64,000 nucleotides of DNA from Talinum fruticosum (taxonomy: Eukaryota; Streptophyta; Magnoliopsida; Caryophyllales; Talinaceae): assembly GCA_021018815.1 (NCBI GenBank), contig JAITYX010000003.1, positions 7,872,501-7,936,500 of the forward strand, in the 5' to 3' direction. The notes under the pieces were generated by a model. That model was not told where the DNA came from and ran no database searches. It was given only the letters and a program-made list of their open reading frames with translations. Below are positions 22,685 to 36,400 of this stretch, piece by piece; position 1 is the first letter of the stretch, and every line of letters starts with the position of its first letter. Position numbers and translations under genes: made by a program.

Positions 22685-23640
22685 GTGCCTAAACGTCCAA
22701 TTTTACTTGTAGATATGATAATGAAACCTATGACTGATATGACCACTATTGAAAAGTTGGTGGGGTCCAACTATGACATTTGGCATCAAAGGGTTAAGTT
22801 CCTTTTGAATGAACGTGAAATGCTAGAGTTTTTGATCGCCAAAATGTATCCCCTGCTACTAAGGATAAAGATGACAAGGATATTGATACTAGTACCACGA
22901 GTATTAGAAGGATTTGAAAGCATATCGAAGTGGTTCAAAAAGGACCGCTCGACGTGGTATGCCTTATTGAACCTTATGCATGATAACTTAATCGATGAGT
23001 TCGAGAACTGTCCCACGCTTAAAGACATGTGGGATTAGCTTAAGATTAAATTTGGGCAAATTTCTCGCTACTAAGCTCCGTCACTTGCATCTTACGTAGA
23101 TGCAATACACTTTAGCCCGGAGCATAGTATAATCGAACATATATGAACGTTGAGTGCAATGGTTCTTTATCTTAAGGCTGGAGGGATCTAGATCTCTCGA
23201 GCATGATCAAGTCACGAATGTGATTCGTGCTATCCCATTTGAGGATCCTTGGAAAACCTTTAAGACCCCGATGGTGCATAGTGATCACCTCCGGATCGTG
23301 GATGATATTGTTCGTCATCTCGAACTTGAAGAGGATCGTATGAAGTCACATGCTCCTCGCTCCTGCTCCTGCTCCTATTCCTGCTGCATTAGTTGCTAAA
23401 GGAAACAAGCCTAAGGGCAACAAGTTTAAACAAGGGAAGAAGAAAAGTTCTCATCCCTCTAAGAAACCCAACCTACAGGTGGAAATGCGAAGAAACAACA
23501 TAAGGCTAAGGGTAATAAAGAGAAAGTTGTGGCACGTGTGAAGTGTTATAATTGTGGAAAGAAGGGTCACTATGCTAGGGATTGTCCCAAGCCTCAAAAG
23601 GTAACCCCTTCCATTAAATTCTCTGAATTATTTGTTTGTT
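22685..23640 (+). pseudogene. Copia gag, degenerate
   Basis: TIEKLVGSNYDIWHQRVKFL and the rest of the first 117 residues match the UBN2-type gag domain. Stops occur at 23036 and later. A CCHC zinc knuckle, CYNCGKKGHYARDC, is intact at about 23542-23586. A Lys-rich linker precedes it. The exact start is unclear; the ATGs at 22714-22730 are plausible. Confidence 0.8.
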
Positions 23641-23659
23641 CCCATGCATTAGTTGCTAA

Positions 23660-24900
23660 CTCTCTTCTTAATTGAATTGTAGACTCGGGAGCAAGCAAGC
23701 ACATAGTTCAAGACCGAGTTGGGTTTGTAGAGTTTCACCCTTATCTGGTGAGCATACAAACTGTGACATTAGAGAATGACACAATTGAAGACGTTCTCGG
23801 TGTGGGAACATATCAACTCAAGCTACGTGGAGGAAATAAGTTACTTCTACTAGATGCTCTCTACGCGCCCGAGGTGCGATGGTCCCTTGTTTCCTTTGTC
23901 TCCTTAGTTAAAGTAGGTTTTCAATTTGTTTCAAAAGAAGATGGTTTAGAGATTTATTATGGTTGCAATTTGTTTGGCCATGCATATTTTCAAAACAATT
24001 TCCCTGGTTTGGATTTAGATGTTTGCTATGATAATTCTCGCATTAGTTTCATTTGTTGATTCCAATTCTAAATCTGTTAAATGGCATCAAAGACTTGGTC
24101 ATATTGGCCAAGATAGAATGACTAGACTAGCAAAAGAAGGTCTTCTAGACCGGCTCACTAAGGTTAGGTTGCCTAGATGTGAGTCATGCTTAGCTGGTAA
24201 GGCGACCAAGAAGCCTTTTGGTAAGGCTTTGCCACATCCCTTAGAGCTTATTTACTCCAACATATGTGGACCTATGAATGTCAAAGCACGTCATGGTGCT
24301 ACTTATTTTCTCACTTTGATAGACAACTATTCACGATATGGGTATGTGTACCTTTTATCACACCGTTATGAAGCTTTAGATGTGTTCAAATGCTTCGTAG
24401 CGGAAGTAGAAAACAGATTGGAGCGTAGAGTGAAGTCTCTTCACACCGATCATGGTCGTGAATACCTTTCCGATATGTTCAAAGAGTTTTGTGAGGAAAA
24501 GGGCATACGCAGGCAACTTATGATTCTAAGCACTCCTCAACAAAACGGTGTTGTCGAGCGCCGGAATCGAACATTACTTGACATGGTTAGGACAATGATG
24601 GCCCAAGCTAATTTGCCAATTAGTTTCTGCGTTGCTCACGGCAACTTACATCCTGAACCGAGTGCCTAGCGAGAGTGTTTCAATCACTCCATATGAGTTA
24701 TGGAATGGTAGAAAGCCCATCTTGTACCATTTACGCCCGTGGGGTTTGGCTGGCTATGTGCACAACCCAACTCATCAACATGGAAAAATTGGTCCTAGAG
24801 CTACCAAAATGGTGTTCATCGGGTATCCGAGAAAATTCAAAAGGATATGTCATGTATGGAGAACATCCAACTAGCGGCATGAAGGAAATAGAATCCCAAA
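23660..24900 (+). pseudogene. Copia protease and integrase, partly open
   Basis: The protease motif VDSGASKHIVQD is at about 23678-23715. Integrase follows. The pre-integrase zinc region includes WHQRLGHIGQDRMTRLAKEG and CESCLAGK. The core retains LIDNYSRYGYVYL, HTDHGREYLSDMFKEFCEEK and TPQQNGVVERRNRTLLDM, so all three DDE residues are visible in one 216-codon frame (24019-24669). A frame shift at about 24640 separates LTATYILNRVPSESVSITPY. Confidence 0.9.
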
Positions 24901-25399
24901 ATGTCAATTTTCTTTAGGATGAGTTCTTAAGTATTGGTGAAATCAAGAAAGACTTACAGTTGTATGAGTTACAACAACTATCTCTCGGTAAGGGGGAGGA
25001 TTTGTATACTCACCATGTCATCGAGGATAATGGTTTTCCACCGGACAACGAGAGATAGTGGGAGAGGTCCTACCATCTCATATGATGGAAATATGTCTAC
25101 ACAGGAGATCCAACAAGAGAATGAGGAATGTCCTCAATCTCTAGTTCCTAACCACGAGGTCAATCCTCCTTCTTAGGAACCCTCATCCACATCCCAAGGG
25201 ATTAGTGGGAGAGATTCTTCTATTACTCGAGTCCCACACCTCAACGGAAAAGGAGGAGGGATCCCGAGCCTAGTCGAACAAGAGAGCCAAGTCCTAAAAT
25301 TATTCGAAGGAGCGAGCAAGGAAAAGTTCCCCGACGATTTTTTCAAATCAAAGAGGATATCTTCTTTTGCATGCCTTTGGAAATAGAAGAGCCAACCTC

Positions 25400-26940
25400 T
25401 TATGTAGAGGCTATAAATTCACCAAACCATACGAGAATGGATGGAAGCGATGAAAGATGAGTTGGACTCAATGGCAAAGAATGAAGTTTGGGAACTGGTT
25501 GATGTTCCTCCCGAAGTAAGGCCATTGGAAACAAATGGGTTTACAAGGTTAAACATCAAGCAGATGGATCAATTAATAAGTTCAAGGCCCGATTAGTGGC
25601 GAAAGGTTTTACACAAGTTGAAGGTGTAGATTATGAAGAGACTTTTTCTCCTGTGGTGAGAAGGACCTCCATCCACCCACTTCTAGCCCCGATTGCTCAT
25701 TTGGACTTAGAGTTAGTCCAGATGGACGTAAAGACTATCTTCCTCAACGGTAATCTAGAGGAGGAGATTTATATGGATCAACCTACTCGGTTTCGTATCA
25801 AAAGGACAAGAGGACAAATTTTTCGTCTTAAAAGATCTATATAAGGTCTTAAACAATCTTTCGGATCATGGTACTTTAGATTCCATGAAGCTATTATTTC
25901 ATATGGCTTAACCATGGTTTCGGAAGACCATTGTGTATATGTCAAGAGGACGACAGTAGGGATTATGTTCCTTACATTGTACGTTGATGACATACTACCG
26001 GCTAGAAACAACCTGGAAATGATCAACACTACTAAGAAATGGTTGTCTTACTGTCTTTGAGATGAAAGACATGGGTGAAGCCAAGTATGTCCTTGGTGTG
26101 GAAATAATCGAGAACCGTTCTAAAAAACTTCTTGGTTTATGTCGAAGGCATTTATTGAGAAAGTCCTGGAACATTTTCGGATGCAAAGTTCCAAACCCGT
26201 TGACACTCGTTCGATAAGGGTCTTACTTTGACTCATGAGCAATGTCCTAAAACGAGATAAAGAAAAGTAGAAAATGAGTAGTGTTCCCTACGCTAGTGCG
26301 ATAGGAAACTTAATGTATGCCATGTTATGTACACGGCCTAACATTTGCTTCGCGGTTGGATTGGTTAGTCGTTACCAAAACAACCCGTGACCTTCTTATC
26401 GGCAAGTCAGTCAAAAGAATAATGCGCTATCTTCGCGGAACTACCGACTTGGTACTTTGTTATCAAGGAGGGGACCTCAAACCGAGGGGATACTCGGATG
26501 CAGATTAGGGTGGTGACCTGGATGAGTCCAAGTCAACCTCAGGATATGTTTTCACCCATGGTGGGGCAGCCATATCTTGGTGCAGTAAGAAGCAAGACCG
26601 CATGGCTCAGTCAACTATGGAAGTGGAATATGTTGCTAGTTGTCGTGCCGCTCAGGAGGCAATCGGCTAAGGAGCTTTCTTCAAGATGTCAACCTTTCTC
26701 CAAGAGTTGACGATCCTGTCGAGATGTGGTGCGATAACACTGCTTGCCATTCAATATGCTAAGGATCCTAAGTTTCACAGGAAGGCTAAGCATATTAAAA
26801 GGCGTTATCACTTTGTGAGGGACGCTATAAAGTTGAAAGAGATTGTTGTCAAATATTTATCTACTAAGAAGATGATCGTTGATCCCTTGACTAAACCGAC
26901 TCCTAGAGATGTGTACAAAACTCATATGATGAGTTTAGGT
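25400..26940 (+). pseudogene. Copia reverse transcriptase and RNase H, degenerate
   Basis: RT motifs in order: [20 protein letters not shown] (25596 on), [20 protein letters not shown], the catalytic LYVDDI (about 25979-25996), then MKDMGEAKYVLGVEI. The RNase H region shows GNLMYAMLCTRPNICFAVGL-like text with frame changes, [18 protein letters not shown] text near 26530 and HRKAKHIKRRYHFVRDA near 26776-26826. Stops and at least three frame shifts break it. Confidence 0.88.
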
Positions 26941-27946
26941 CTTCATAGAGTTTATTCATTTGAAATATCTTGTATTTTTAGTTTTTGGATATACATTCGG
27001 ATGAACTTTTTCATTGAAATAAAGATTGGTGTTTCTTTTTCTTTGAATGTTCATAACTTTTTTGGTTGCTTGATTTGGCACATCTCGAATGTCACTAGGC
27101 TTTTGATTATCTTATCACACGGATAATCAACACTAACACTTAAGTAGCGGTTAGGATGAGACTAAAAATCATATTGGCACTAGATGTGCAATATTGATTA
27201 ATTTTTCGTACTCGAGATAGTATGAAAAATATACATGAATAGTCGCCTTAGTAAGTCTAAGATGAGATTTAACAAAAATCGAATATAACATAACCTTATA
27301 TTGAAGCCTTTTAGCCGAATGTAAGTGTCGGGATTACGTTGAGTGTGTTAATCCAAGTGACTCAAATCAGCTTTTGGGAAAAACTTAGACTTGTAATTTG
27401 TATGATATAAAAGTGACAAGCTCACCTTAGTGGGAGTTATATCATAACACACATTTCATACTCGTGTGTGCTAAAAAGACGACCTTGTGGAGTGACAATA
27501 GTTTCCCTTCCTTATCACTGTGTGATCTCGAAATATTATTATTTTAAAACACAATCCCCTTTGAATTAGGACTATGATGTGAAATCCAAGTTATATGTTG
27601 CTACTTTAATGTACACTCCAAGAGTTATAGAAATATACAGCTCAGCGGAATACATTAGGAAAGCAATCTTACCGAGATGTAACATCATGAGTGGTTAAGG
27701 AAAACCATTTCATATTCACCATATCAGCTCCGGCGATTATATTCGAATATAATCATATGATATATCAGTAGGCATAAGGGATTATATATGCCACATGTGA
27801 TGTCTTTGAATGGTTTGGGGCGTTGTCCTTATGAAAGTGTCATGTTGGTTAGATGGTGACTTTAATATGACACTACCGATTACTTTTTCCGGTATGAAAC
27901 GTGAGGAGATGTGAAGGATTAAAAATTTTTTAAGGCGTACGTGGCC

Positions 27947-27956
27947 AAGTGGGAGC
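27947..27956 (+). other. Polypurine tract of the copia element
   Basis: AAGTGGGAGC abuts the 3' LTR start TGTTGGACAAG, the usual arrangement in plant copia elements. Confidence 0.85.
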
Positions 27957-28443
27957 TGTTGGACAAGATTAATAAAACGGCCACTTAGGTTCGTTAGTTT
28001 CCACTTAATCGGTCTCCCATTTTTCCTAGGAAAGGTTCTTGGATAAGTGGGATGGTTAATGAAGTTGAGATAGACTCAACTTCCCAACTCCGAAGATAGG
28101 AGCGAATACTCCTATTTAATCTGGATATGGAATATACGTAAAGATACGGGAGAAAGATGTACACAAGCATCCGTTGCTTCTCTCAAACTTTCTCTAGAAA
28201 TCGTCTACTCTCTATCACAATTAGACCCACCATCCCGTGGGTCTTCGGGTTTGTATCGTGGCTGCTATCCGGCGACTTTAGTAGCCGCCGATTGTATCAT
28301 TCCGGGTGACACTAGTAGATCCGGATTTCGGAGTACAACCACAATTGTTGTGTTTGTGACACGGGAATTTGTTTGTGGGCTATTGAACGGCAATCGATCC
28401 AATTGCTTTCGTATTACTAAGATTAGTCCTTAAATTTCCTACA
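27957..28443 (+). repeat. 3' LTR of the plus-strand copia element
   Basis: It runs from TGTTGGACAAGATTAATAAA to AAATTTCCTACA and aligns along its whole length with 20408-20892. It is followed by the TTTTC target duplicate. Confidence 0.92.
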
Positions 28444-28448
28444 TTTTC

Positions 28449-28563
28449 AATGAGTTCCATCAAACTTTTTTTCTCTCCTTTTTCTACAATTCAAACAAGG
28501 GAAAAAAATCATTTTTCACATTTTTTTTCTTTCCTTCTAATTTTCTTAAAATCAAATGGAGTA
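28449..28563. mobile_element. Right part of the split MITE-like element
   Basis: Partner arm of 20017-20407. It ends TTTTCTTAAAATCAAATGGA followed within a few bases by TAA. Confidence 0.5.
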
Positions 28564-28699
28564 TAAGTGAAGAATTGAAAAGGAAGAACGAAAAGGCATT
28601 CAAATTTCTATATCTTTAAGTGTTGTAACAAACACACTAAAGATGACACAAACAAATATAAAAGCAGCACCAATACCGAATAGAATCATGCAACAATTG

Positions 28700-28850
28700 A
28701 TAGGCGACACTCTGATTTTTTAAATTTTAACTTACAATCTTATAATTTGTTACAATTTTTTACAACTAATCTTACAACTATCTTACGATATTAAACAGTT
28801 GTTTACAATCTTACAACTCTTTAAAACTAAGAAGAACAAGGTAGAGCCTT
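28700..28850. repeat. Tourist-like MITE remnant
   Basis: Repeated TTACAACT/CTTACAAC phrases and an end ACAAGGTAGAGCCTTATTAA resemble the complete MITE at 39423-39600 (TTACAACTCC phrases, end ACAGGGCCTAA). It lies about 350 bp past the ABCB stop codon. Confidence 0.35.
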
Positions 28851-29209
28851 ATTAATAATACACCCAAGTATGATTTTGGATTATTGCGTGCAAGTTTTGG
28901 GCACTTATTTTCGTAATTAAGTTGTTATTTAACTTGCCTTACTACCAAATCATGAAGGGGTTGGGATAGAGGATAAACAGAGAAAGAGATATCATAAAAT
29001 CGCTAGTAGAGAGCTGCTTGATTCACTCACTAAGACCATTCTATATCCTAATAGTAATAGATACAATAACTTGTGTGATTTATTCCAAAAAAAAAGTATG
29101 ATTTTGCTATAGTTGAAGATCAAACAGTGAACTAAAATGTTGTACAAACTGTCATATGCTTGCAATCTCTATGCTTGCAAATATCTCCAGATTGGTCAAG
29201 ATACTATTG

Positions 29210-30415
29210 CTAATTTTCGTGTTGTAAGCTCACCAATTGAGCATATAAACTCCCAGGGCTGCTAATGAGATCCTTATGACTCCCCATTTCAGCTACTTGC
29301 CCTTGATGGATCACCACAATACTATCTGCGTCACGTATAGTTGAGAGCCTGTGAGCCACAATGATAGTCGTTCGTCCTTGCATTACCTTGTTAAGGGCCT
29401 CTTGGACCACTTTCTCTGACAAACTATCTAGCGCACTAGTTGCTTCATCCAGAAGAAGGATTGATGGGTCTTTCAGAATCGCCCTTGCAATTGCCACCCT
29501 CTGTTTTTGTCCTCCTGATAACTGGGACCCCTTTTTGCCCACTAATGTGCTATACCCATCAGGCAATTTGGTTATAAACTCATGAGCATTTGCCGCTTTA
29601 GCAGCCTCTATGATTTCAATTTCTGTTGCTCCCTCATTACCATATCGTATGTTCTCATAAATTGTGGTGGAGAACAATGGTGGCTCTTGTTGAACTAAGC
29701 TTATCCTCCTCCTGAGTGATTTCAAATTCAAACTTCTAATGTCATATCCATCAATCAAAATTGAACCAGAGTCAGGATCATAAAATCTTATGATCAGGCT
29801 AATCAATGTACTCTTTCCTGACCCACTTTTGCCCACAACGGCCAGACTCTTCCCTGATGGAATCATGATGTTTAACTTCTGTAGAACTAGTACCTCCGGT
29901 CTTGTCGGGTATTTAAAACTCACATCTCTGAATTCAATATCCCCTTTTATATTTGTTAAAACCAGTGAGTTGGGATCATCAGGGTCAATAATTGCTTTCC
30001 TTCTGAGTATGCCAAATACTGATCCCAGAGCATCTAGCCCTTTCAAAATCTGAGGTGCCATAGCAACTGTTTCGGATACTGCAAGGGCTGTTACCAATAA
30101 GACGAAAAAGGCCTTGATAACGTCCTGGAAGTTATTGGCACCATGTCTCACCAGAATAGAACCATACCATAGGGCGATTGCATATGAGGAAAATCCAAGG
30201 AGTTGTGACATTCCGTAAGAGAAACCTGATATGTGACCTTGTACAAAAGCTTCTTTGTTTGGCTTGTCTAAGAGCAAGGAGAACTGCTTTGAGATTTGTT
30301 CTTCAATTCCAAATGCAGCAACTATTCGAATGTTTCCAATAGCTTCTTGTGCCAAAGAAGTAGCCACAGAGTAGGCACGAGAATAATCTCCTCCAAAACC
30401 TTTCATAAAATATTG
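29210..30415 (-). CDS. ABCB: ABCB exon 10 (last)
   Basis: Encodes [20 protein letters not shown], the rest of TMD2 and the whole of NBD2, ending [13 protein letters not shown] and TAG at 29210-29212. The frame is unbroken for 401 codons. Confidence 0.93.
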   Translation of the reverse strand, partial: QYFMKGFGGDYSRAYSVATSLAQEAIGNIRIVAAFGIEEQISKQFSLLLDKPNKEAFVQGHISGFSYGMSQLLGFSSYAIALWYGSILVRHGANNFQDVIKAFFVLLVTALAVSETVAMAPQILKGLDALGSVFGILRRKAIIDPDDPNSLVLTNIKGDIEFRDVSFKYPTRPEVLVLQKLNIMIPSGKSLAVVGKSGSGKSTLISLIIRFYDPDSGSILIDGYDIRSLNLKSLRRRISLVQQEPPLFSTTIYENIRYGNEGATEIEIIEAAKAANAHEFITKLPDGYSTLVGKKGSQLSGGQKQRVAIARAILKDPSILLLDEATSALDSLSEKVVQEALNKVMQGRTTIIVAHRLSTIRDADSIVVIHQGQVAEMGSHKDLISSPGSLYAQLVSLQHEN

Positions 30416-33400
30416 CTGCATTACAAACAAAATTTTCAAAATGTTAAGAAGACTCGCATGTGTGAAATTGACATAATCTAAACGAATCAGAAACAATTCC
30501 ACTTAGTCTCAGATGAGATATGTATTTGTAATTCAAAAGTTTCCAACTTACAGCTACAATTAAATGGCGAAATAGTAGTTTCCACTATGCATTTGAACGC
30601 AATTGATGGGAGGAGATTTCTGACTACTTGAAAACAAGGAACAATATGCCATTTTACTTGAATGGCATTGACTTGCTACTACACGAAAATAAAAGGAATA
30701 TAGGGTCTCGTGAGATATATTGCATGTCCTATGATAGCGAAGGGAAGAAAGTTTGAAACATAAATTACTTTTTGTGTTGGGTTAGGGGGCCTTCCATAAG
30801 GTCATCATTTATTTCAAGTTTATTTTGAAGATAACAAGGTGCATACAATTCGAACATAATTAATTTCAAAGTAATGAGAGATAGACGATCCACTAGTTGT
30901 TAGCTCTAGATAGAAAAAGAGAAAATGACATTTATACCTCAGCTATAGCAGCTGTAACCAGAAAGGGGTACGTGGCAACAGTGACCGCAGATACACGCCA
31001 GCACAGATTAAAAGAGATGACAAATGCAGTAATAATGAGTGATATATTGTTTACAAGTACTGAAAGACGATCAACAAGAGCAGCTCGGACAAGTGTGGCA
31101 TCAGCAGCCAACTTTGATGTTAATGAGCCAACGCTATTCTCTTCAAAGTCAAACCATCCGGCTTCATTTGATAGCATAGCTGCATACAGGACACCCAAAC
31201 CTGGTGAATTACAAGTAACACATAACAAAAGTGACCAAATACATCACACTCTAGGTGCATAAATGAACCTGAAAACAGTGATTGGCGGACGCGAGTGATA
31301 ATTCTTTCACCCATCAATGTAAAGAAGTAGTGCTGCAGCAAATATATGGGAATAGTAATGACAGCAGCCACAAGGAATAAAGCGCAAGCTACTCGAACAT
31401 CATGCCTAATTTTGGAGTCATCATTAGAATAGAATGTTGTTAATATATATGTGAAACCAAGGGCCAGAAAAGGAGGCTCCATGCCGGCCAGAGCTGCTCC
31501 TAGGGACCCAAGCACTGCATAAGGAAACTCATCCTTGTTCATCAAAACAAGTTCCTTGAATGATGGAGCTTCACAACTAAGTTGTTGACCTGCATTCAAT
31601 TTTGTCCTTAAGCCTTGTGGAGGTTGAATGTTGATGGAGGAGATGCTCGAGTTCAAGATTTCTGAAGTTTTTGCAGTTTGATTCTTAACACTACTGGATA
31701 CTTGTGAGCCAACTAATGATGCATATTCTCCCCTTTTGACATTAATTCAACATGAGTTCCAGATTCAACAGCACGGCCATTACTCAGGACAATGATCTGA
31801 TCGACATCTCGAACAGTGGATAATCTGTGAGCAACAATAATAGTTGTTCGATTTAACATGACCTCTTCTAAAGCTTTTTGTACTACAAGTTCTGAGTCTG
31901 CATCAAGAGCACTTGTTGCCTCATCCAGTAATAATATCTTTGGGTTTCTTAGCAAAGCTCTTGCAATAGCTACTCTTTGCTTTTGTCCACCGGAAAGTTG
32001 TGTTCCACCTTCTCCCACCTAAGAATTTCAAATTTTTAATTGTTGTCATGGATCTTAATTCTTAATGAAATGAATGTCAAAATTCTGAGACATGATTCTT
32101 ACTTGGGTATGGTAACCATCTGGTAGGGACTGAATAAAAGAATGCGCATTTCCAGCTTTAGCAGCTTCCACGACTTGCTCCATACTTGCATCTTCTTTAC
32201 CATGTAGGATATTGTCTGCTATGGCAGCTGCAAATAACACTGGCTCTTGATTGACCAACCCCATTTGTTTTCTTAACCATTTTAAATCAAGGTTCTGCAA
32301 ATCATGTCCATCCAGTAATATGCTCCCTGGAGTTCATTCGAATCAAAAGATACACAAATTTAGATCACTATTTAAACTACAAACAAGTAAAGCACTCTCA
32401 CACTGCCACATACATCCAAAAGAAAAGAAAGCCATTTGAATAGGTGAGGAATTATGTTAAAAAGAATAAGAAACTAACTAAAATACCTGATGAGGGATCA
32501 TAGAATCGTTGAACCATAGAAATGATTGTGCTTTTTCCTGAACCGCTCGTACCTACTAAAGCAAAAGTCTTTCCTGCAGTAATTGAGAAACTCAAACCTT
32601 CAAACAGAAGTTTAGATCGTGAAGGATATGCAAAGCAGACCTCACGGAATTCAATTTTCCCAGCTACTGTTGGTAACGTTATTCCAGACTTCATCATTTT
32701 AGAAGAGTCCCTATCTTTTTCAATCATGCTGACTATATTTGCAACAGCAGCTTGACCCTTTGCTATGGCAGCGAGATTCGGAGCAGCTTGACCAAGGGCG
32801 CTGCAGAAATTAAGTAGTTTTGTTATTGGCCAATATATAATTAGCTAGGATTAGATAACCATTGTTATTAATGAACTTACAATCCACTGTAGATGGTGTT
32901 AGCAATCGTTATAAATGCTTTGCCACCACTAATTTCTTGATTGGTGACAAGTACACTGGCATACCATAGAAACAAGGACATTGTACAAAAAATGATTCCA
33001 TATGTAAACCCAATACCGACGCCCTTGGCCAAGCCACTCTTTTTCCCCAATTTGAGAGCATTTTGAAGTAATTTAGAATACTTCTCTATTGCTTTACTCT
33101 CTCCTACAAATGACTGAACTGTACGAATTTGTGAAATAACCTGATCCATAAAAAACACGCATGAAAAGTCAAGGAGAAATGAATTAATAGCCACTATGAT
33201 TGCTTTAAATGCAATGAGATTAATATTTAGATCAAAAATCCATGCTAGCCCTGAAAAATGCAAGACGTGCAATAATCCTTGAAGTATTACCTCTTCAGCT
33301 ACCATCCCAGATTCAGCATAAGCAGCTTCAGCTTTTTTGATACAGTAGAGATTGTTAAAGTATAAGCTCCTCCAGCAATAGCTAACAATGGAATAATAGC

Positions 33401-36400
33401 CAAGGTGACAAGTGCAAGCTTCCACCCTGACATGAAGCCTAGTAGAAAACCCACGACGAAATGAGAAAGGAACCGAATACTATGCCCTATCTGCACATGA
33501 AGGAGGAAAAACTGAAATAATTGACAAGTTGAAGAGAGAAAGTTAGCATTGTGATTTAAAAGAGGCTAAAGGAGCAAGACAAAGCACACCTTATCACCTA
33601 TAGCATCTTGCACTAGTATCGCATCACTAGATATGTGAAACACTAAGTTTGTTCGCTCAGCTTCAATGTCAAAAAAGTTCATATCCTTTTTAGAATTGCC
33701 TCAAGATACCTAAGACGCAAACGTCCTGTTTGTCGTTCCCCAGTTTGCATCCAAAGTGCAACTCCTGAGAGAGAAAAAGCCCCCAACATATACAATGTTT
33801 AGATATTCAGGCACATTAACCAAACTAAACTAAAAAGGAATATGACATACCCATCCACGAAGCTAAAAGTGATGCCAATCCGAGATAAACCAGGTATAGC
33901 GAGTACTGCAAATGACAAGATAACAAATGAGTTTCCCTATGAAGTGACTTGCATAGTTTTGGAGTCAATTTTAGCATGTAATATGGCAATATAAATTGAA
34001 TAAGTTATGTCCCAAGAGAAATTGGCTTGCATGGACCACTATTCCCCTTTGGACCACTATTATAAAGGTTGACATTAGGAAAGACTATGGCATAGGCATT
34101 GTACGCAGTAATTTGGCACGGAAACAGCTGAAAATACTCCATATAAGGGAATTCAACTCAACCCGAACCCAATCCCAAAGAAATTATGTTGTTTGTTGAA
34201 CCCACTAATCATCCAACAGAGGTATCTAAGACAAAGCAAATTTATCTGATCCTACTTATGATACAGGAGCTTGACTCAAAATAAGTATGACCAGGTATAG
34301 ACCTAATCACACGTTCATGGGATCTGAAAGTCGACCAAATGTGTAGTATTATGAATTTGAAGTTAACACAAATTATTTGGACCAACATAACTGAACCAAA
34401 ATAATAGAAACACGTTTTAGTCTTTACTAATTGGTAGATGTGGCACAAACTCAACTAAAACTATGTGCATATTTGCCATCCATCTTTAACCAACGTAAAG
34501 ACACCTTGTGTAATTCCATCATGTTTATTCGTATTCTTTGATTTTTTTTTTTTTTGGTGGAAAAGTTAAGCATTCTCCATTAAACAAATAGTACCCTCCT
34601 CTTGAGCACCATCCAAAAACATAGTGTTTTGGTATGTATTTTTGTGCCAAGCTATTTTCCAATTCATAGTCTACCTGCTTTCCTGGATTGCTGTGTAGGC
34701 TGCTGGAACATTGAACTTTCCATATTTCACCACAGTCCAGTGCTGGTTTTGTGAATCATATCATTTTGGGATGTGCTGTCTCAGTATCAATAGTCTTCAA
34801 AAATACTAGTTCACATTCTGATTGCACTCCATACTTTTCTATGAGACAGAACTCCAATAACTGTGCATGCTCATAAGCACATAATTTATCAATTGTATTC
34901 TCCCTGCATAGCTGAGATGTTTTGCTCCCCATAGTCTAATTCTGGCTGTAATTTTGTTTGCCAGCAAGCCTCACTTGCATTTAGTTTGCCAGGTTTCAGA
35001 GGAACACCTAAATATTTCAAAGGTAATTGCCCCTTCTCTAGACCAGTTAAATGAATCAAATTGTTCTCCACCTCTTCATTTACCCCAACACAATGCATTT
35101 GAGATTTCTGCAGGTTAGCTTCAAGTCCAGATATTTGAGCAAACATCTTCAAAGCTTTCATCACACATGAAATGGAATATGGCTCAGCCTTACAAAAGAT
35201 GAGAAAATCATCAGCAAATATCAAGTAAGTCAACTTAAGCTCCTTACATGCAGGGTGGAACCTAAATTGTCTGTCTTCAGCTGCCCGCTCACGTAACCTA
35301 GACAAATATTCCATACCAAGCAGAAAAAGTGAGGGAGAGAGAGGATCACCCTGCCTTGGCCCTTACTACTTCTGAAAAAGCCATGAAGTCCCCTATTATA
35401 TTTCAAGGAGAAAGAGGGTGTAGAAATGCATTCAAAAATCCAGCCTCCAAAACTCTTAGGTACACCAATCCCTATCAGCATCTCCTTAATGAAACCTCAG
35501 TCCACAGTGCCATAGTCTTTCCTAATGTCAACCTTTATAATGCACCTAAAAGATACCTTTTTCCTTTTGTAATGTCTTACCAAATCCTGCCAAATAAGTA
35601 TATTATGCAGCACTATCCGATTGGGAACAAAGGCAGCTGGATTGTCCTTAATAACCACAAGTAGAATTCCATTTAGTCTCTTGCATATCATTTTTGAAAT
35701 GACTTTATACAGTACATTGCAGCATGATATTGGTCTATAATCTGCAGCAGAGTTAGGTTGTTCAAACTTGGGAACAAGAGTAATAGCAGTAGTGTTCAAT
35801 TGTTTGAGTAACCTGCCACTACTGAAGAAATCTAAAATAGCATAACATACCTCCTCTCCAATTTTGAGCTAAGGTTGCTGGAAAAAATAAAATAAAAATT
35901 GCTCCCATAGCCATCTGGACCAGGACTCTTTGTTGTATCAATATCCCAAAGTGTCTCCTTTACATCCTCAACAGAAAAAGGCCTGATAAGATCTTCTTGT
36001 TGTTGTCTCAAGATGTTAGTACCCTCTGCAGTACTGACCATTTAACCTTTTTTATTCTTGGTCATGCAGTAAACAAAACTTGGAAATTCTCAATGAGGAT
36101 GCTTTCAATTTCAGCTTTATTGTATGTAAGTTCACCAGTCTGAGATAGGATAGCGTGATCCTATTCGTGTAGGCATTCTGCTTAATAATGGAGTGGAAAA
36201 AATTAGTGTTCTTATCCCCATCTAAAATCCATTTCACCTTGCTTCTTTGAACATAAGCTTCTCTCAGAGCATTTTTTATGTTCAACAATTCACCAATAAC
36301 TGACTTTTCCTCATACAAAATTCTGTCACAATCAACTCCCATGTAGAGTCGTGTTTGAATGTGGTTCAATTCAGATCTCTTCTGACTTAGTTTAACCTCC

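Larger units (their letters stand above)
20408..28443 (+). mobile_element. Complete Ty1/copia retrotransposon, decayed coding region
   Basis: Two LTRs (20408-20892 and 27957-28443) bound gag, protease, integrase, RT and RNase H in copia order. The target duplication TTTTC is exact on both sides (20403-20407 and 28444-28448). A Met-tRNA-type primer site follows the first LTR and a purine tract precedes the second. The coding parts hold stops and frame shifts. By eye the LTRs differ at roughly a tenth of positions, mostly C/T and G/A changes, indicating an old, methylated copy. A leader of about 1.8 kb precedes gag. Confidence 0.93.

Noticed and set aside
30660..30700. CTACTACACGAAAATAAAAG in intron 9, similar to a CACTA end
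   Set aside because: No partner terminus or duplication was found nearby.
29210..33905. Treating the ABCB 3' part as a truncated gene lacking exon 1
   Set aside because: Exon 1 at 49645-49956 has the right phase, donor site and family wording, so a single split gene fits better.
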